Below, piece by piece: positions 50,106-62,445 of a DNA stretch of 64,000 nt. A program made the position numbers and the translations under genes. This stretch comes from Plectrocnemia conspersa. Lineage: Eukaryota; Arthropoda; Insecta; Trichoptera; Polycentropodidae. The DNA is taken from positions 806,001 to 870,000 of the forward strand of contig VTFK01000032.1 of the NCBI GenBank assembly GCA_009617715.1, read 5' to 3'. The notes under the pieces are model-generated. The model did no database searches and had not been told where the DNA came from. It was given only the letters and a program-made list of their open reading frames with translations. Numbering within the stretch: the stretch's first letter is position 1; every line of letters starts with the position of its first letter.

Positions 50106-50205
50106 TGTCAAAGATAAATATTTGTTACATATAAAAATTGCCTATTTCGTTCGACATATTAAAATAGGCAATTTTTATTTATAAAAAAAATATTTACCTT
50201 TGACA
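50106..50205. mobile_element. 100-bp near-palindromic MITE
   Basis: Outer arms TGTCAAAGATAAATATTT and AATATTTACCTTTGACA, inner arms AAAAATTGCCTATTT and AAATAGGCAATTTTT, with a 14-base loop. A single-stranded copy would fold into one hairpin. Confidence 0.7.
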
Positions 50206-51439
50206 AAAGCAAGAAGCGTGATGAAATTGTTTATGCAATTAAATAAGAAGTATGTTTTATAATAAATACATATTTAAAAAAAAAAATACAGTGAAAACGC
50301 GCTCATGAGATGACTGTAAGCATCATAGAAGATTGATTGATTAATTTTTAATTAACATTTTTTATCAAAATATTACAACCATGAATAAAATTATCGTATT
50401 CATCAATTAGAATACTCTGAACAGTATACATTCAAATTCAATGAGAATTCAAAATATGCTATAAATTTCAAGGGATTAGCGCTTGGTACAGTACAGACCG
50501 TACGTGACAATAGACGGATATATCATAATAGTCATTCAGAATCTATTTGAATGATAAGTGTTTAAATATATATTTTATATACAGCACTTTATGGATGCTT
50601 TTGGATTAAAAATGGCTATTGATTCCAACATAAAAAATAATGGTCATAAATTGTGTATCAATTTGATTTCCTTAATTGTCGCCGACAATAATAAAATACC
50701 CACCAATTTCGATGAAACCCAACACCAAAGCCATTTCCGAAACCAATGATTAACAAAGCAATTAACCAATAGAATTTTAAGGATTTATAGTATGCTTAGA
50801 CATTTATTCATACGTATATATAAATAATATACGTATTCCACGTGTGCATTTTGACAATTTAATTAACGGTTGTGCACGCGCGAACGGTGGGCAGATTTAT
50901 TTTTTTGTTTACCAATTGTATCGACCATATTCGAGATAACGAGAAAATTGGGTGCTAGATATAAAACGGGAATGTCCAAACTTGTAAGACGGGAATTGTG
51001 GAAATCACATTTAAATTAAGCGTTATAAACACATAAATTACTTAACGACACTAATTAATTATCGGCTGCCACAGCTCAACAAATTAATTGTAGAACACGC
51101 AAAATTTTAATGTTATATACTTATACATGAATAAAATATTTATATTTATTTATTTGCCAACATAACAGTTAATATTTTCAGTATAAACATTGTAATTATT
51201 TGTGGTATGTGTTTTTTTAATGTGTGCTACATAAAAATATTTTTTATCTGACACTTAATGTAGTACTCTTTTTTATTATGGCATCTTAAGTTACTTATTC
51301 ATAATGCTTCTTCTCGAGAATTTCTCGAAGAAAATTGCAAATCAAACATTTTATTTTTTGATACATTGGATTATTTCTGCATAAGAAAAGGTAGGTCCGT
51401 GCCAGATGCTTATTTTTTCTTAGAAAAAGTTGAATCGTC

Positions 51440-51785
51440 AAGCAATACAATTTTCCTACTACCATCCTCATCTGTGATTCGCTAGAACTGTTATATCGCC
51501 AGACGATCAGACAAATTAGAGAGTCAGAGACGAGCTCAGACAATCTGACTAGATTCGAGGCAAACTGAGAGAGACCCGCATTAACACGAGAGACAACAGC
51601 GGATACTCCAAAAGATATCACGACGACATTCCTAGCTTCTCCACCAGGACTCAATCACGGAATACAACTCGACACTATTTCTCTACTGTGGTAAATAATA
51701 CTTAATAAAAATAAACTGTTATCAGCTTTTCCGGCGACTATTTTGGCTGCAAAGTCACAACCCTTTGGTCTCAAAACTTGAAAAT
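51440..51785 (+). repeat. Repeat family R3, uninterrupted copy
   Basis: Carries the same blocks as the split copy at 31875-33665. At the insertion point it reads GGATACTCCAAAAGATATCA where the split copy has GGATTTTCTAGAG plus hAT plus GACATCA, so it is an empty-site relative. Confidence 0.75.
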
Positions 51786-51789
51786 TAAA

Positions 51790-53270
51790 ACATTTATAAA
51801 ACATGCTATTTTATATTCTAAAATAACATAAGAATAAAAATATTTAATTAACTACTACTTCTTAAACCATTTACGAAGCTGATTCAATTTTATATGGACA
51901 TATTTATTTTTTTAGTTTAGATAATAAATATCACCCTCATATCTATTCGTCGAGTCAGTGCTGAGCTACCTCTGTTCATATACTGATTTTTATTTAAATG
52001 AATATAACTTGAAACCGACTCCTAATATTTCTAACTATTTTTTTTATGAAAAATATGCATTAATGACTCCACAAATTCTAAATTTTTTTTGCTAAAAATA
52101 TCATTAAAAATAATTCACAGCTTGGTTATACATATAAGGTACTAAAATTATAATAATAAACTACTTAAGGTTAATAGAGAATATCATATTTAATATGTAT
52201 AAAGAAGACTAACCGTCTGAAAACAATTAAAATTTACCTAATCAAATCTTAAAGAGATGAACCGCCTGCGAAGTTTAATGATCTGCGCCTAGGTGATTAC
52301 TGCTGTGACACATGTAAGTCCCCGGAAAATGTAGGAGCACGAATACGAGAAGAAGTCGCTTGACGTTAGTTTCAGTACTCGTTTTTGTCTATAATATAAG
52401 CACACCACTCGAGTACTTAAATATTTTTTATAAATAATAATTTTAAGTTTTTTACGATGACTAGTCCGGGTTTTGTGTGAAAAAATTTCATTAGACTTGA
52501 AATGCAATATGAATAAAATAAATATACATAAAAAGGGTTTTATCCACTTTTTTTTTTACAATAAATAAAAGTAATAAACAGCTCAATATCTATAATTATT
52601 TCATCATAATAAGCTAAGGTAATAAATTAGATTATATATTTAAAATTACATAGACTAAATATTTTAAATGTAGTATAAAATTTAGTTTTTTAATGTTTAG
52701 AATCATATAAAAAATATAAAAAAAAAATATTTTACACTAATTTATTAGTGTAAATAAATATAAAGAAAATATTTTTGAGCACAACTTAATTTAAAATTGC
52801 AATTTTTTTTAAAAAAATGACTTTTTTGGTCTAAATCTGCCAAAACCATTTGCCAATTTTTTTCTTCATAAAAAATACATAAAATTGTAATTTTTTATAT
52901 TGACCATAAAAATCCTTTAGTTATCATTTTAAGATAATTTTATTTCGATATCAGATTTATTTTAACGGCATAATTGAATTTTAATCACTACGAGCTAGCT
53001 ACGACGTAAAGATCGATATTATCAGTGTCCTGGCGGATAGTATGGTACAAAATGCTATATGGTAATGCTCCCTGTATAATAATACAAGCAGTTTTACAAA
53101 CTAATAACTAGAGTTCGTTTCCAAAAATACGAATTTTCACTCTATAAACACATGAATATAAAATATTAAAATACAAATAATATAACTTTTTACATACAAA
53201 TCAAAGTGTTATTAAACAGTACAAGTTGGCCTAAAAAAAACATAATAAATATATTTGTAAACAACCTCAA
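51790..53270. other. No recognised gene
   Basis: AT-rich. An 11-bp hairpin TTTACACTAAT / ATTAGTGTAAA lies near 52731-52755. Confidence 0.5.
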
Positions 53271-53279
53271 AATTTGATT

Positions 53280-53700
53280 AGTTCGATCCAAGTTCTCTAT
53301 GGCTAAATATCATCTGACATTTGAACGATCGAAGCGACCTCGGGCGTCGATTAGCCGTTACTATTTTCGCTTATTGCCAGATTTATGTTATGATAAGTTG
53401 ACACGGTGATGAATGGGCCTGAGTGGGCGCTATGGCAACACCAAATACGTTCAGTCGTATGGAGAGAAAAAAAGCGAAGATGTGCATACGTTTACCCACG
53501 TACGCAGATCGCAAATATGCAAACATACGAATGACTAATGTGTTTCCTCTTGGTCTTTCTTTGCAAACAAATGGTTGCCGTTCGGACACGACAATGGATT
53601 TGCATACGTTGATATGTCGATCGGATAACCTTTGAGTCGTATAACAATAACTATTGATGGAGTGTCTATCGACACGCGCGTCTATTGAATGATGTGTGTA
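53280..53700. other. Balanced-composition block, possible regulatory DNA
   Basis: CpG-containing and GC-richer than the flanks, with overlapping frames on both strands and no identifiable protein. Possible enhancer or promoter block; unproved. Confidence 0.25.
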
Positions 53701-54369
53701 TTTGAATTTCGCGTTAGTGTTGACAGTTGCCTATATGTAAATGTATTTTTTATGTTAAAGTTAGTCTGATATGTATCTTAACAATGTAATATTATAATAT
53801 ATGTACCTAAGAAATACAACGGAATTTTATATTCCCAGCAAATCTGAAAGAAGGGGTTGCCTTTGCTATTTCACCTGAGTTAAGCCAATTCGCTCAGCGA
53901 AGATGTTCCTAATTTTAAACAACGCCACAACTGTCAAATGTGTTCATCTTCCATCCCATATTTTTTAAACGAAACTGAATGTTTTTCAGTCTCTTGATAG
54001 ACAAAAAATATAAGGTACTATAACAAGAGATATTGACCAGAATATAATGTGGAAAACAATAAAAAAAAACGATATAATAAATATGGAGATTGTTTAAAAT
54101 ATATAGAAAGATAACCATATGATAGCAGAAAAATGATAACATACTAAATTAAGAGTATAGAAGAGAATATAAATTCAATACCTCAGTTACATACATAAAT
54201 TAGTACAATACAATACAAATTTACATAAAACATAATTAATTGAAAAAATAACATTTACTGGTGAATTAGATGTAAATACAATTAAAGAAACATGGGAATA
54301 CTAGGAATTAAATAGTTATAGATAATTAAAGATATAACAGAAAGGAAAGAAAAAGTTAAAATAAATTAT

Positions 54370-55230
54370 GCGTATTCCAAAGAGTAAATAATACCTCACG
54401 GAGTACCACAGGGGTCTAAATTGAGACCTTTGCTGTTTATATTATGCACTAATAATATAATTATTGATACAAAAATAATTAAAATACATCTGTTTGCGGA
54501 CGACACATTAATATATTGCATAGGTGATAATGTTAAAGAAGTTGTACATAATTTTAATAGTGAATTAAGTATATAGAAAAATAGTTAAAAAATAATGTAC
54601 CAAATGTATGTTTATTAATTACAAAAATATGTCAGATAATAATATAAAAAGAGTTATAGATAACTATATTATAAAAATAGTTGATAATATAAAATATTTA
54701 TAAGTAATTGTAAATAAAAAAAATTTTAAGGAACATTAAAAAAATAGAAAAATTGATATATTATGCAGAATGAAAAATATATCAAATATAAACACAAAAA
54801 AATTACAATAGTTATATTGCTTCATTTAAATTATTGTGCAACAATATTACATATGTTTAGTAAATTGGATAAAATGATGTTGCAAAAATTACAATGAAAG
54901 TAGTTTTAAATAAAAATAGATTAGCTGTAGAAATATAATTGGAATGGTTAAATGTTCAAGAAATATTGAAGATAAATGTTTTAGTATTTATACATAAGTT
55001 AGAAAATAATGTTATTAAAGTATATTATTTAATAATAAATAAAAATGAAGATAGAATAAATACTAGAAATAGAAACAATTTAAGAATAGTTAGATATAAG
55101 AAAACGAGTACGGCCAGGGGAATTATGTACGGAATTGTAAATTTGTATAATAATATTCGTAGGAGAATCCGCAAAAATAAAATTAAAGTGGGTTTACCTA
55201 AATGGAATAAAAAAACAACTTTATGAATTA
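54370..55230 (+). mobile_element. LINE relic, RT core to C terminus
   Basis: In order: HGVPQGSKLRPLLFILCTNN, then HLFADDTLIYC (FADD at 54493-54504), KYL-stop-VIVNKKNF, HLNYCATILHMFSKLDKM, and an open C-terminal 95-codon frame (MEWLNVQEILKINVLVFIHK ... RNRNNLRIVRYKKTSTARG). This is the typical tail of jockey/CR1-like ORF2. Several stops; inactive. Same family as 15845-16115. Confidence 0.85.
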
Positions 55231-55284
55231 TGATAAATTTTAAAAATAAATAAAAAAAAAATAACTATAATATATAAATTGTTG

Positions 55285-55880
55285 AAAATATGAAATATTT
55301 AGGACTAATTGCAGATAAAACAAAATTACATTGAAAATTAAAAAAGCAACATTAGAAAAATAGGTATATCGTCTAGGAAGAGAAATATGTTTAGTATAAA
55401 TAAAAAAAAAATACTACAATAGTTTTGTGGAGGACCACACAAATGCTTTCGTTTTTGAGAGATCTTTTCCTTGAAATTCAGTTTAATTACTTTGACCAAA
55501 AGTGATTATTTATTAATGTGATCACACAAAGACTCTCGTTACGAGCCTCGGTATGACTAGAAAAAAGGGTCAGATAAATAGCACGTTATGATTCTCCAGT
55601 GCATTAAATGAATATTTTTTGTTACGAAGCGGTCACGGGAAACAATATATCACTGGAAGACTAATACCACCGTAATAATAAGTTGAAAATAATATTTTAC
55701 AATAGTTGCAAATAAAGATGCACAAACATTTAAAACTAGAAATAGAGATGATTTAAGGATAAATACGTATAAGAAAACGAGTACGACCAAGGAAATATTA
55801 TATTGAGGTGTGAATTTGAATTATATTATTTATTCTCAAAAAAATTCACAAAAATAAAAATAAAATAAAGAAACACCTTT
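55285..55880 (+). mobile_element. Second, truncated LINE copy with a 274-bp interruption
   Basis: 55285-55423 encodes KYLGLIADKTKLH and the thumb region. 55708-55880 encodes KTRNRDDLRINTYKKTSTTK, the same tail as the first copy. Between them is unrelated, more balanced sequence bounded by a 10-bp direct repeat TACAATAGTT (55414-55423 and 55698-55707). About 200 bp of LINE are missing at the junction. Confidence 0.7.
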
Positions 55881-55889
55881 GTTTATTAA

Positions 55890-57095
55890 GAAATAAATTA
55901 TAATAATAAAGTATTTTTAAATTAATTAAATTAATAAAATAAATAATTTTATTAGCAATATCAACAGGAATGTCTCATCGTATAATTAATATAAAAATAT
56001 ACATACATGTAAGTATGATATAACAATTTATAAGACAACTATCAAAAATGGTAACTCTTCTAATCACTGCTAAGTTATGCAAATGGGTTTTATTTTTGTA
56101 TATAATACATAAAAAGCAACAATTTTATAGGAAATTTCCGAATTATTTTTTTTAAATTTACACTTTTTACGTCGAAAATTTATACTTTTCAATAAATTAT
56201 AGTTAGAAACGATTCTGCGTTATGTATTTGGCGTCCGGTCGGAATCTGTAGCATTTTATGATCATCGTGACTTTTGCATAATTGCCAAATAAAGTGGCGG
56301 GATACCAATCTGCAGAATAAATTTCGTATAATTCGATTTGTACAGTAAACCCCAGTTATTTTTACGTATTTTTTAACTATCTTCACTCGTCACTATATAA
56401 TAGTTAAACATTTTATTTAGTTTATCACATGCCACACATATGAATCATACGTGCTTATACCTAACTAAGAATTCCACAAGTGAATATAGCGTCGAGAATA
56501 TTGCGATTTTCCGTAATCAGATTCTCAAATAACGGTGTTTCACTGTACCCGCATAATAAATGTGTAATATTTTCGTCGTTTTTTCTTCTTATATTATATT
56601 ATACGATCTGCCCACGAGAACAAGTCAGGCCAATGTAGAGAAATAAATAAAGGTCGGACGTGTTCACGTGCGATTTCACGGAAGAGCGAACCTGACGACA
56701 TTTTGTCCGAAACATTATATCACATCTCGTTCGTTTCGGAATTTGAAACTGTTAAAAAAAAAGATCATAATTCGATATGGGCAAACAGTAGCATAAAAAG
56801 TAGGTAACCCCTAAACACGTTTTGTTTTTATACAATTATTGCGTCGTTATAAAATACTTGAAAAACCCAAAGCATAATTTGTAATATAAACAGAAAAATA
56901 ATAATTTATTAAAAATGAGCTATGATAGTACTTTTTATCGGGCGGACAACCTATTGGCTACTAGCGTCGAAAAAACTTAGATATTATAGATTTATTTATA
57001 TTTTTAATGATCTGTTTACAAACTACGCTATTATAAATAGTATTAACTAGCTGCACAAATAATTTAGAGGCATTCTAATGATCATTTCGAGCCAT
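55890..57095. other. No recognised gene
   Basis: AT-rich; a balanced block at 56590-56720 has CACGTG and CpGs but no identifiable product. Confidence 0.4.
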
Positions 57096-57119
57096 TAAAA
57101 AAAAAAAAAATAATTCATC

Positions 57120-57350
57120 TCGAAAGTGTGGCCTAGCAATGGAAGAAATATTTTGGGACCTAACAGTTGCATTCGTCCCGAAACGTTAAAAAAACTACTC
57201 TTTGCTTGGAAAGGATGCGCGATAGCAATGTATACTACTCCACGCAAAATACCCTCGTTTAACTGCCGAAGGGACCATATGTGTGTTCAAAAAGCGATGC
57301 AATTGGCCCGCCAATATTCTCATTTGCGAATCACCAGAGCTGATTAAACA
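57120..57350 (+). repeat. Repeat family R3, diverged third copy
   Basis: CAATTGGCCCGCCAATATTC then TCATTTGCGAATCACCAGAG corresponds to ATCCTCATCTGTGACTCGCC AGAG of the other copies. The 73-codon frame across it is incidental. Confidence 0.45.
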
Positions 57351-57779
57351 AATAATATAAAATATGTGACACTTTGTCACAGACAGGTTAAAAGAGGCAT
57401 ACTAAAATTGCAACTTTTGTTGGTGATACCATAATCATATAAGCGGGAAACACAAATAAAGCGACTGCTTAACTTTAAAAGGCAGTAAATCAAATCAGTC
57501 ATTGGACAAAACTTTAGCATTAAGCCCAACATTTTAAGAATTTTTTTATTACCTGAAAAAAATATTTACTATTTTATAGCCTTAAAAAAAATTTTAGTAC
57601 GCAATTTTGCCAAATTTTATACACAAATAAGACGGTATATAAATAGTATCTAAAACTTTAAATAGATTAAAATAAATATAGTATTAAAAAACGATTCAAA
57701 GTATTTCTAAATTTCTCAATACGAAGAATCTTAATAATATTAAAAAAATATATAATTTACCTGCCAATATTTTTAAATA

Positions 57780-57895
57780 AAAGTAAAGGTAAAGTTTCTG
57801 ACTTGTAAGACCCAGCATGATAAACAAGTGGTATAAGTTTCTGACTTGAAAGACCAGGGTTCAAATCCCATATGGAACATAGTGTTTTTTAAACT
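57780..57895 (+). repeat. tRNA-like sequence with internal duplication
   Basis: GTTTCTGACTTG(T/A)AAGACC occurs twice (57797-57813, 57837-57853). The second is followed by a B box AGGGTTCAAATCCCATATGG. It is not a foldable intact tRNA; probably a SINE head or tRNA pseudogene. Confidence 0.4.
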
Positions 57896-57899
57896 TCTA

Positions 57900-59540
57900 T
57901 TGTGTCTGGGACTAAGGTTAGGTGAAGATTTTTGTAATCTTACGAGCTAGTAAAATCAAAGTCATACATATAATATTATGTATTGAACAATTTTTAATAA
58001 TGAGCTTTTTTTATTTCATATATGATATCTGAAATATATCAAAATAAATAAAAACATAATTAATAATAGGAACACACTATTAGAATATTTAAATGAAACA
58101 TAACTTAAAAGGCTATTATTAAATACATTGGTCTGAATATTACAAACATACAGGAAAACTAAGAAAAAAACAATAGATACATTTTATTAGATCGGTGCAA
58201 GTAGTTGTATTTATTTTTGCTTGCGATAAAAATCTTACTGTGACTAAAAAAACTGCTTGATATTGCCTCTCTTAATGATTCTACCACATGCGAAGATATT
58301 TTTTAGAATGCGTAGACGTTCTAAAAAATAGAATGTGTAGATATACTAAAAAGCTCGTATGAGCTTTCAAGAAAATGCAAGATGTATTTATCAAAATTAG
58401 AAAAATCAATGACAGAAAGAGAAACGGGTTTGTAGTTAATTTATTAGCTAAGCGGAATGAACTTTTTTCCAAAGGCAAAGTTTACCTCATACTTAAGATA
58501 GTGTTATGTATTTTTAAGTCATAAAAATGTAATATGTGTTAAATTTTATTATAAAAATGATAAATTTTATCCATTTTTGAGAATTAAATAAATAAAGTGG
58601 ATATGAATGTTTAATTTATTATACATGAAGTACGTTGACTCATTGTCATAAAATTTTAATGCGATTTTAAGAATTTCACATTAAAATTAATATGTTTTTA
58701 GAAATGTAATTACCATTAAAACAACTTAAAAATATAAACTGAATGAATGATTAAGCCTTCATTACATACATATATTATGCAGCACTAAAACTTCAGTCCG
58801 TCATAAAAAGTCAAAATATAGTTGTCATATCTACATGCAAGAATTATATTACAGTTGTGATTCAGCAAATATGCGATTAATATACAAGAGTTATTATTTA
58901 CATTTCAAGCCTGATTTCAAGAAGTCAAAGAATGTTTATTTTTAATTACTTAATACTTTATACAAAAAGTGGCAATGCTAAAATAACAGTATAATGAAAT
59001 TGTTATCGCACATTTTAATGAAATGCATAAGCTTTAAAAAAAAAATATTGGCGATGTGTGGTAGTACGTACATATGATAACAATTATTTTCTCTTTTAAA
59101 GACTTATAATAATTCACATAGGTCGAGATTAAGATATGAGCAATTAGAATCAGTACTGAATACATTATTATCTCAAAAAATTACACCTGATATTACGTAT
59201 TAAAAAAGATTAATGTAAAAAATAATAATTTTCTTTAAATATTTCTCTGATTTTAAATATTAAAAATATTATTATCGAATAACAGTAAAATACATTTAAA
59301 TGGTAGTTACAATTTTAGAGAAGGGAGATTCTATAAAAAAAAAATCAAGAAAATAATGAAAAATAATAAAATAAAAGTGTGAGTTTTAGCATTATTATGG
59401 ACCAATTGTTTACCAGGACCGTTTGTTTTACAGGGACGTCATTTAGGCAGGTGGGGCATTTGCACTTCTATTCTCTAAAATTTTGAACAAAAAAATTTAT
59501 GTCATTAATTTAAATACTATAAATCTAAATAAAATAGATA
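57900..59540. other. No recognised feature
   Basis: AT-rich non-coding sequence. Confidence 0.5.
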
Positions 59541-59552
59541 TATTAAAAAAAA

Positions 59553-60232
59553 ATACCTTTACGCCTTCGAAAAAAAATTGTGAGTAGAATGTTTATCAGC
59601 CGTGACTACTACTACCGAAAATCGCAGAATTAATTTGTTGAATGACACAAAATGTTAAAAAGGCCCATCCTTTATTGACGTAAAACACTTATTTCAAAAA
59701 CAAAGATTATATTTTAACCAATTTAATAATTTGATAATGCATAATTGATTTTTATTTATTTAGTTTATATGCAAATCCGCACAAAACAAACGGCAATACA
59801 GATCCGATCTTTGTTTGTCAAATTGATTTTAAACATCATTAACTATTGTATAGATAAATAATTAATTTAGTAAAATTATGTATTTAAAATGTATCATTTT
59901 TTCTAAATAAATTTAATGGCAGTTGATCTAAATTCTGATGATTTGAAAAAGCTGAAATTATGTCCTTGATCAAAAAGTATGCAAAATAATAATTTAATTT
60001 TTGCTGCGTTTTTTTGTTTCGAATGAATTCTGCGAACTTCGGTAGTAGTAGACACCACCGATAAACATTCTATTCGCACACTGTTTTTGAAATAAGCGTT
60101 TAACGGCAATAAAGGGTAGCCTTTTAAACATTTTGTTTCATTTAACGAACGATTTCTGCGAATTTCGGTAATAGTAGATACCACCGATAAACATTTTATT
60201 CACAATTTTTTTTCTAACGCGTAAAAGCATTT
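59553..60232. mobile_element. Fold-back element with about 150-bp inverted arms
   Basis: Left arm (59560-59705) and right arm (60080-60220) are inverse complements across GAAAAAAAATTGTGA, TAGAATGTTTATC, CTACTA(C)TACCGAAA, ACAAAATGTT, AAAGG, CCTTTATTG and CTTATTTCAAAAAC. A third partial module lies at 60019-60100 in the right-arm orientation. The interior lacks a transposase. Confidence 0.75.
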
Positions 60233-60469
60233 TTGTTGAAAAGAAGCGTCTCATTGCGTCACACATTTCAAAATAAAGTAAAAGCGCATCAAAACCATAG
60301 ATTTTGGAGCGGCACTAGTCACTCGGATATAATGAATGAAAAAACGATTATTTGTGTTTCTCAAGTATAAAAATTAATTCGTCCTAAGATTTTTTTCAAA
60401 TTTCATAAGTGATAGTATAAACGAATATTTTATAAATATTTAGTCAATTATTCGAATATTCACATAAAA

Positions 60470-61000
60470 CACATATTCACCACTAAACATATATTTCTAC
60501 AGTGAAAATATAATTTATCTTTTTAGTAAAGTTATATTTTTACTACTGAATTCCAAAAATATTTTCACCAGTAGATATATATTTTAACTATCAAAAATAT
60601 AATTTAGCTAATAGGCGCTAGTGAAATTATATGCTGCTTTAAAATGCCTATGAAATTTAATTTGACCTAATCCATTTGCGGTTCTTAAACAAATTAAATG
60701 GTTCTAAAACAAAGTTTTACAACATTCATTGGATTAAGTGCAAAAAACAACTAAGCTATCTCATCTCTCAGGGAAAAATAAGCGGAAGAAGAAGTACAGA
60801 CATACGTCGCATCTCGCATATTGCTCTATAGTTTGTCTGCACTTCGATAATACACTATGTTTTAAAAATATTACAGCTATCCTTACCGATATTTCTATAG
60901 ACTTATCAAAGTATATTTAAACCGAATTATAGTCAATAGGAGGTCGCAAAAACATTGATCACTTCTCAAAAGTCAAAAATTCACGTCAAAAGCAATAAAA
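60470..61000 (-). repeat. Dispersed repeat family R1, inverted copy
   Basis: On the minus strand: AATTCGGTTTAAATATAC, AACATAGTGTATTATCGAAG, GCAGACAAACTATAGAGCAA, TATTTTCACTGTAGAAATAT. It directly precedes the terminal-type hairpin 61002-61039, suggesting that hairpin is the family end. Confidence 0.7.
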
Positions 61001-61001
61001 T

Positions 61002-61039
61002 CACAGTGGGAACGCTCAGTAACGAGCGTTCCCACTGTG
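61002..61039. repeat. 16-bp perfect hairpin, possible element terminus
   Basis: CACAGTGGGAACGCTC (61002-61017), loop AGTAAC, GAGCGTTCCCACTGTG (61024-61039). Same hairpin at 30686-30721. Followed by TCCTTCACTAAAT, so a CTAA lies shortly after, as in Helitron 3' ends, though the post-hairpin bases differ at the other copy. Confidence 0.75.
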
Positions 61040-61229
61040 TCCTTCACTAAATCTCAATTTAATTTTCCTCTTAACCTGCGCCAAATTGGTTTTAGTTTGA
61101 ACTTGTACAAAAAGGATACGTAAATCTTTTGTCAATACTGCAAATAATAAAAAAATGGGCCACTTGATATGAAATAATTAAATAACTAGTATACAGATCG
61201 GTCTACAAAATTACGGCTCAGAAGGTGTA

Positions 61230-61500
61230 TAATGTGGTTAGTAGTATTTATCGGCGGTGACGCAACCAGGTGAGATATGTCAGATCCGGCGGCTTATCTG
61301 CAGCAGAAAGATTTGGGGTAGGTCCATATATGGAAGCTGGTCGCGCACCATCTGCGAACCGGTGTGGTCTCCCGCCACCCGCGGCTAGTCGAAGGCCCAA
61401 AGACAAATTATTCACGAATAAGCCCGACATGATACAATACATTTATCGTGGGAAACTACCGAGATGATGGATACCGTTAGCTGATACATCGGACGTGAGT
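61230..61500 (+). other. GC-rich island ending in a consensus splice donor
   Basis: Open on both strands for about 65 codons. The plus frame includes KDKLFTNKPDMIQYIYRGKL, which looks coding-like, then stops before a strong donor GGAC|GTGAGT at about 61494. All frames are closed at that donor, so it could only be a non-coding exon. Unidentified. Confidence 0.25.
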
Positions 61501-61658
61501 GAGCTATGGATTTAATAGGCGCTAGAGAAGATATTGCAGTAAAAGAAAGTCACGATGAGAAATCAATTGTTATTAATGAAGAAACTTAATAATCGATAGA
61601 TGCTTTTATTTAGATTGTTGAGAATAGAAAAAGCTTTAGCCGTATTATTTTTCCAACA

Positions 61659-61937
61659 ATGGATCCACTCAGTTATGTATGTTATATTGTAATTGGTTCT
61701 ATTTTAGTATATTTATTACACATTGAAAAAAAGATTAAGCAAAGTTGTTTTGAATGCACACTACATAAAATGTCAAAACCCATAACTGTATATAGCGCAT
61801 GTTCAAGGTCATTAAAGCAGCATGTCCATAAGTGGATAAATCGATTTGGACTAAATTGGCGCTCGGATCACGCAATAACTATTGACCTGTTCGGACATTC
61901 GGTATTGAGCTATTTTATCCATATTGGTATATCTTAA
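61659..61937 (+). CDS. Possible small ORF with N-terminal hydrophobic segment
   Basis: ATG to TAA, 92 codons. Residues about 7-22 (VCYIVIGSILVYLLHI) could be a membrane segment, followed by a basic and Cys-containing part. Spontaneous open frames of this length are not rare here, and no family is recognised. Treat as tentative. Confidence 0.2.
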   Translation: MDPLSYVCYIVIGSILVYLLHIEKKIKQSCFECTLHKMSKPITVYSACSRSLKQHVHKWINRFGLNWRSDHAITIDLFGHSVLSYFIHIGIS

Positions 61938-62445
61938 ATGCGTCTAGTCTCCAGTGTAATAGTTATTACAGTTTATATACAATATGTTATCATTGAATTA
62001 GAGCTACATGGTTCATTATTTGACAATTAATAATATACATACCAAAGTTAATTAAGCATATTAGCATGGTAGTAATAATGAAAAATATCATATTACTGTA
62101 AACAAAAAGTTATATTTTACCCACTATATAGTATCGTTTACAGTTAATTTTCAGTATCATTTACATATGGCAAACAATTAAAATATTATGTATTGTGACA
62201 TTAGTTGAAGAAGAGATGCCAATCTCTTTAGTTATTATATATATTGAGAGCAATAAGATGACTACACAAAAAATGGAACCAGCTAAATAACCGCCTGCAC
62301 ACAATTATTGTCACACGATCGTCACGAAAGATTGTATCCTCAAATATCAATAGATAAAAAAATACGTTTTATTAGCATTTATATGGTTTGATCGACATTA
62401 ACTTTCAATCCTCACGCGTACTAAGTATATATATATTACAGGTTT

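Noticed and set aside
53383..53635. Overlapping frames on both strands
   Set aside because: Mutually antisense, no motif; better explained as a balanced-composition regulatory or random block.
57126..57347. 73-codon plus-strand frame
   Set aside because: It lies in repeat family R3; the related copies are not open in the same frame.
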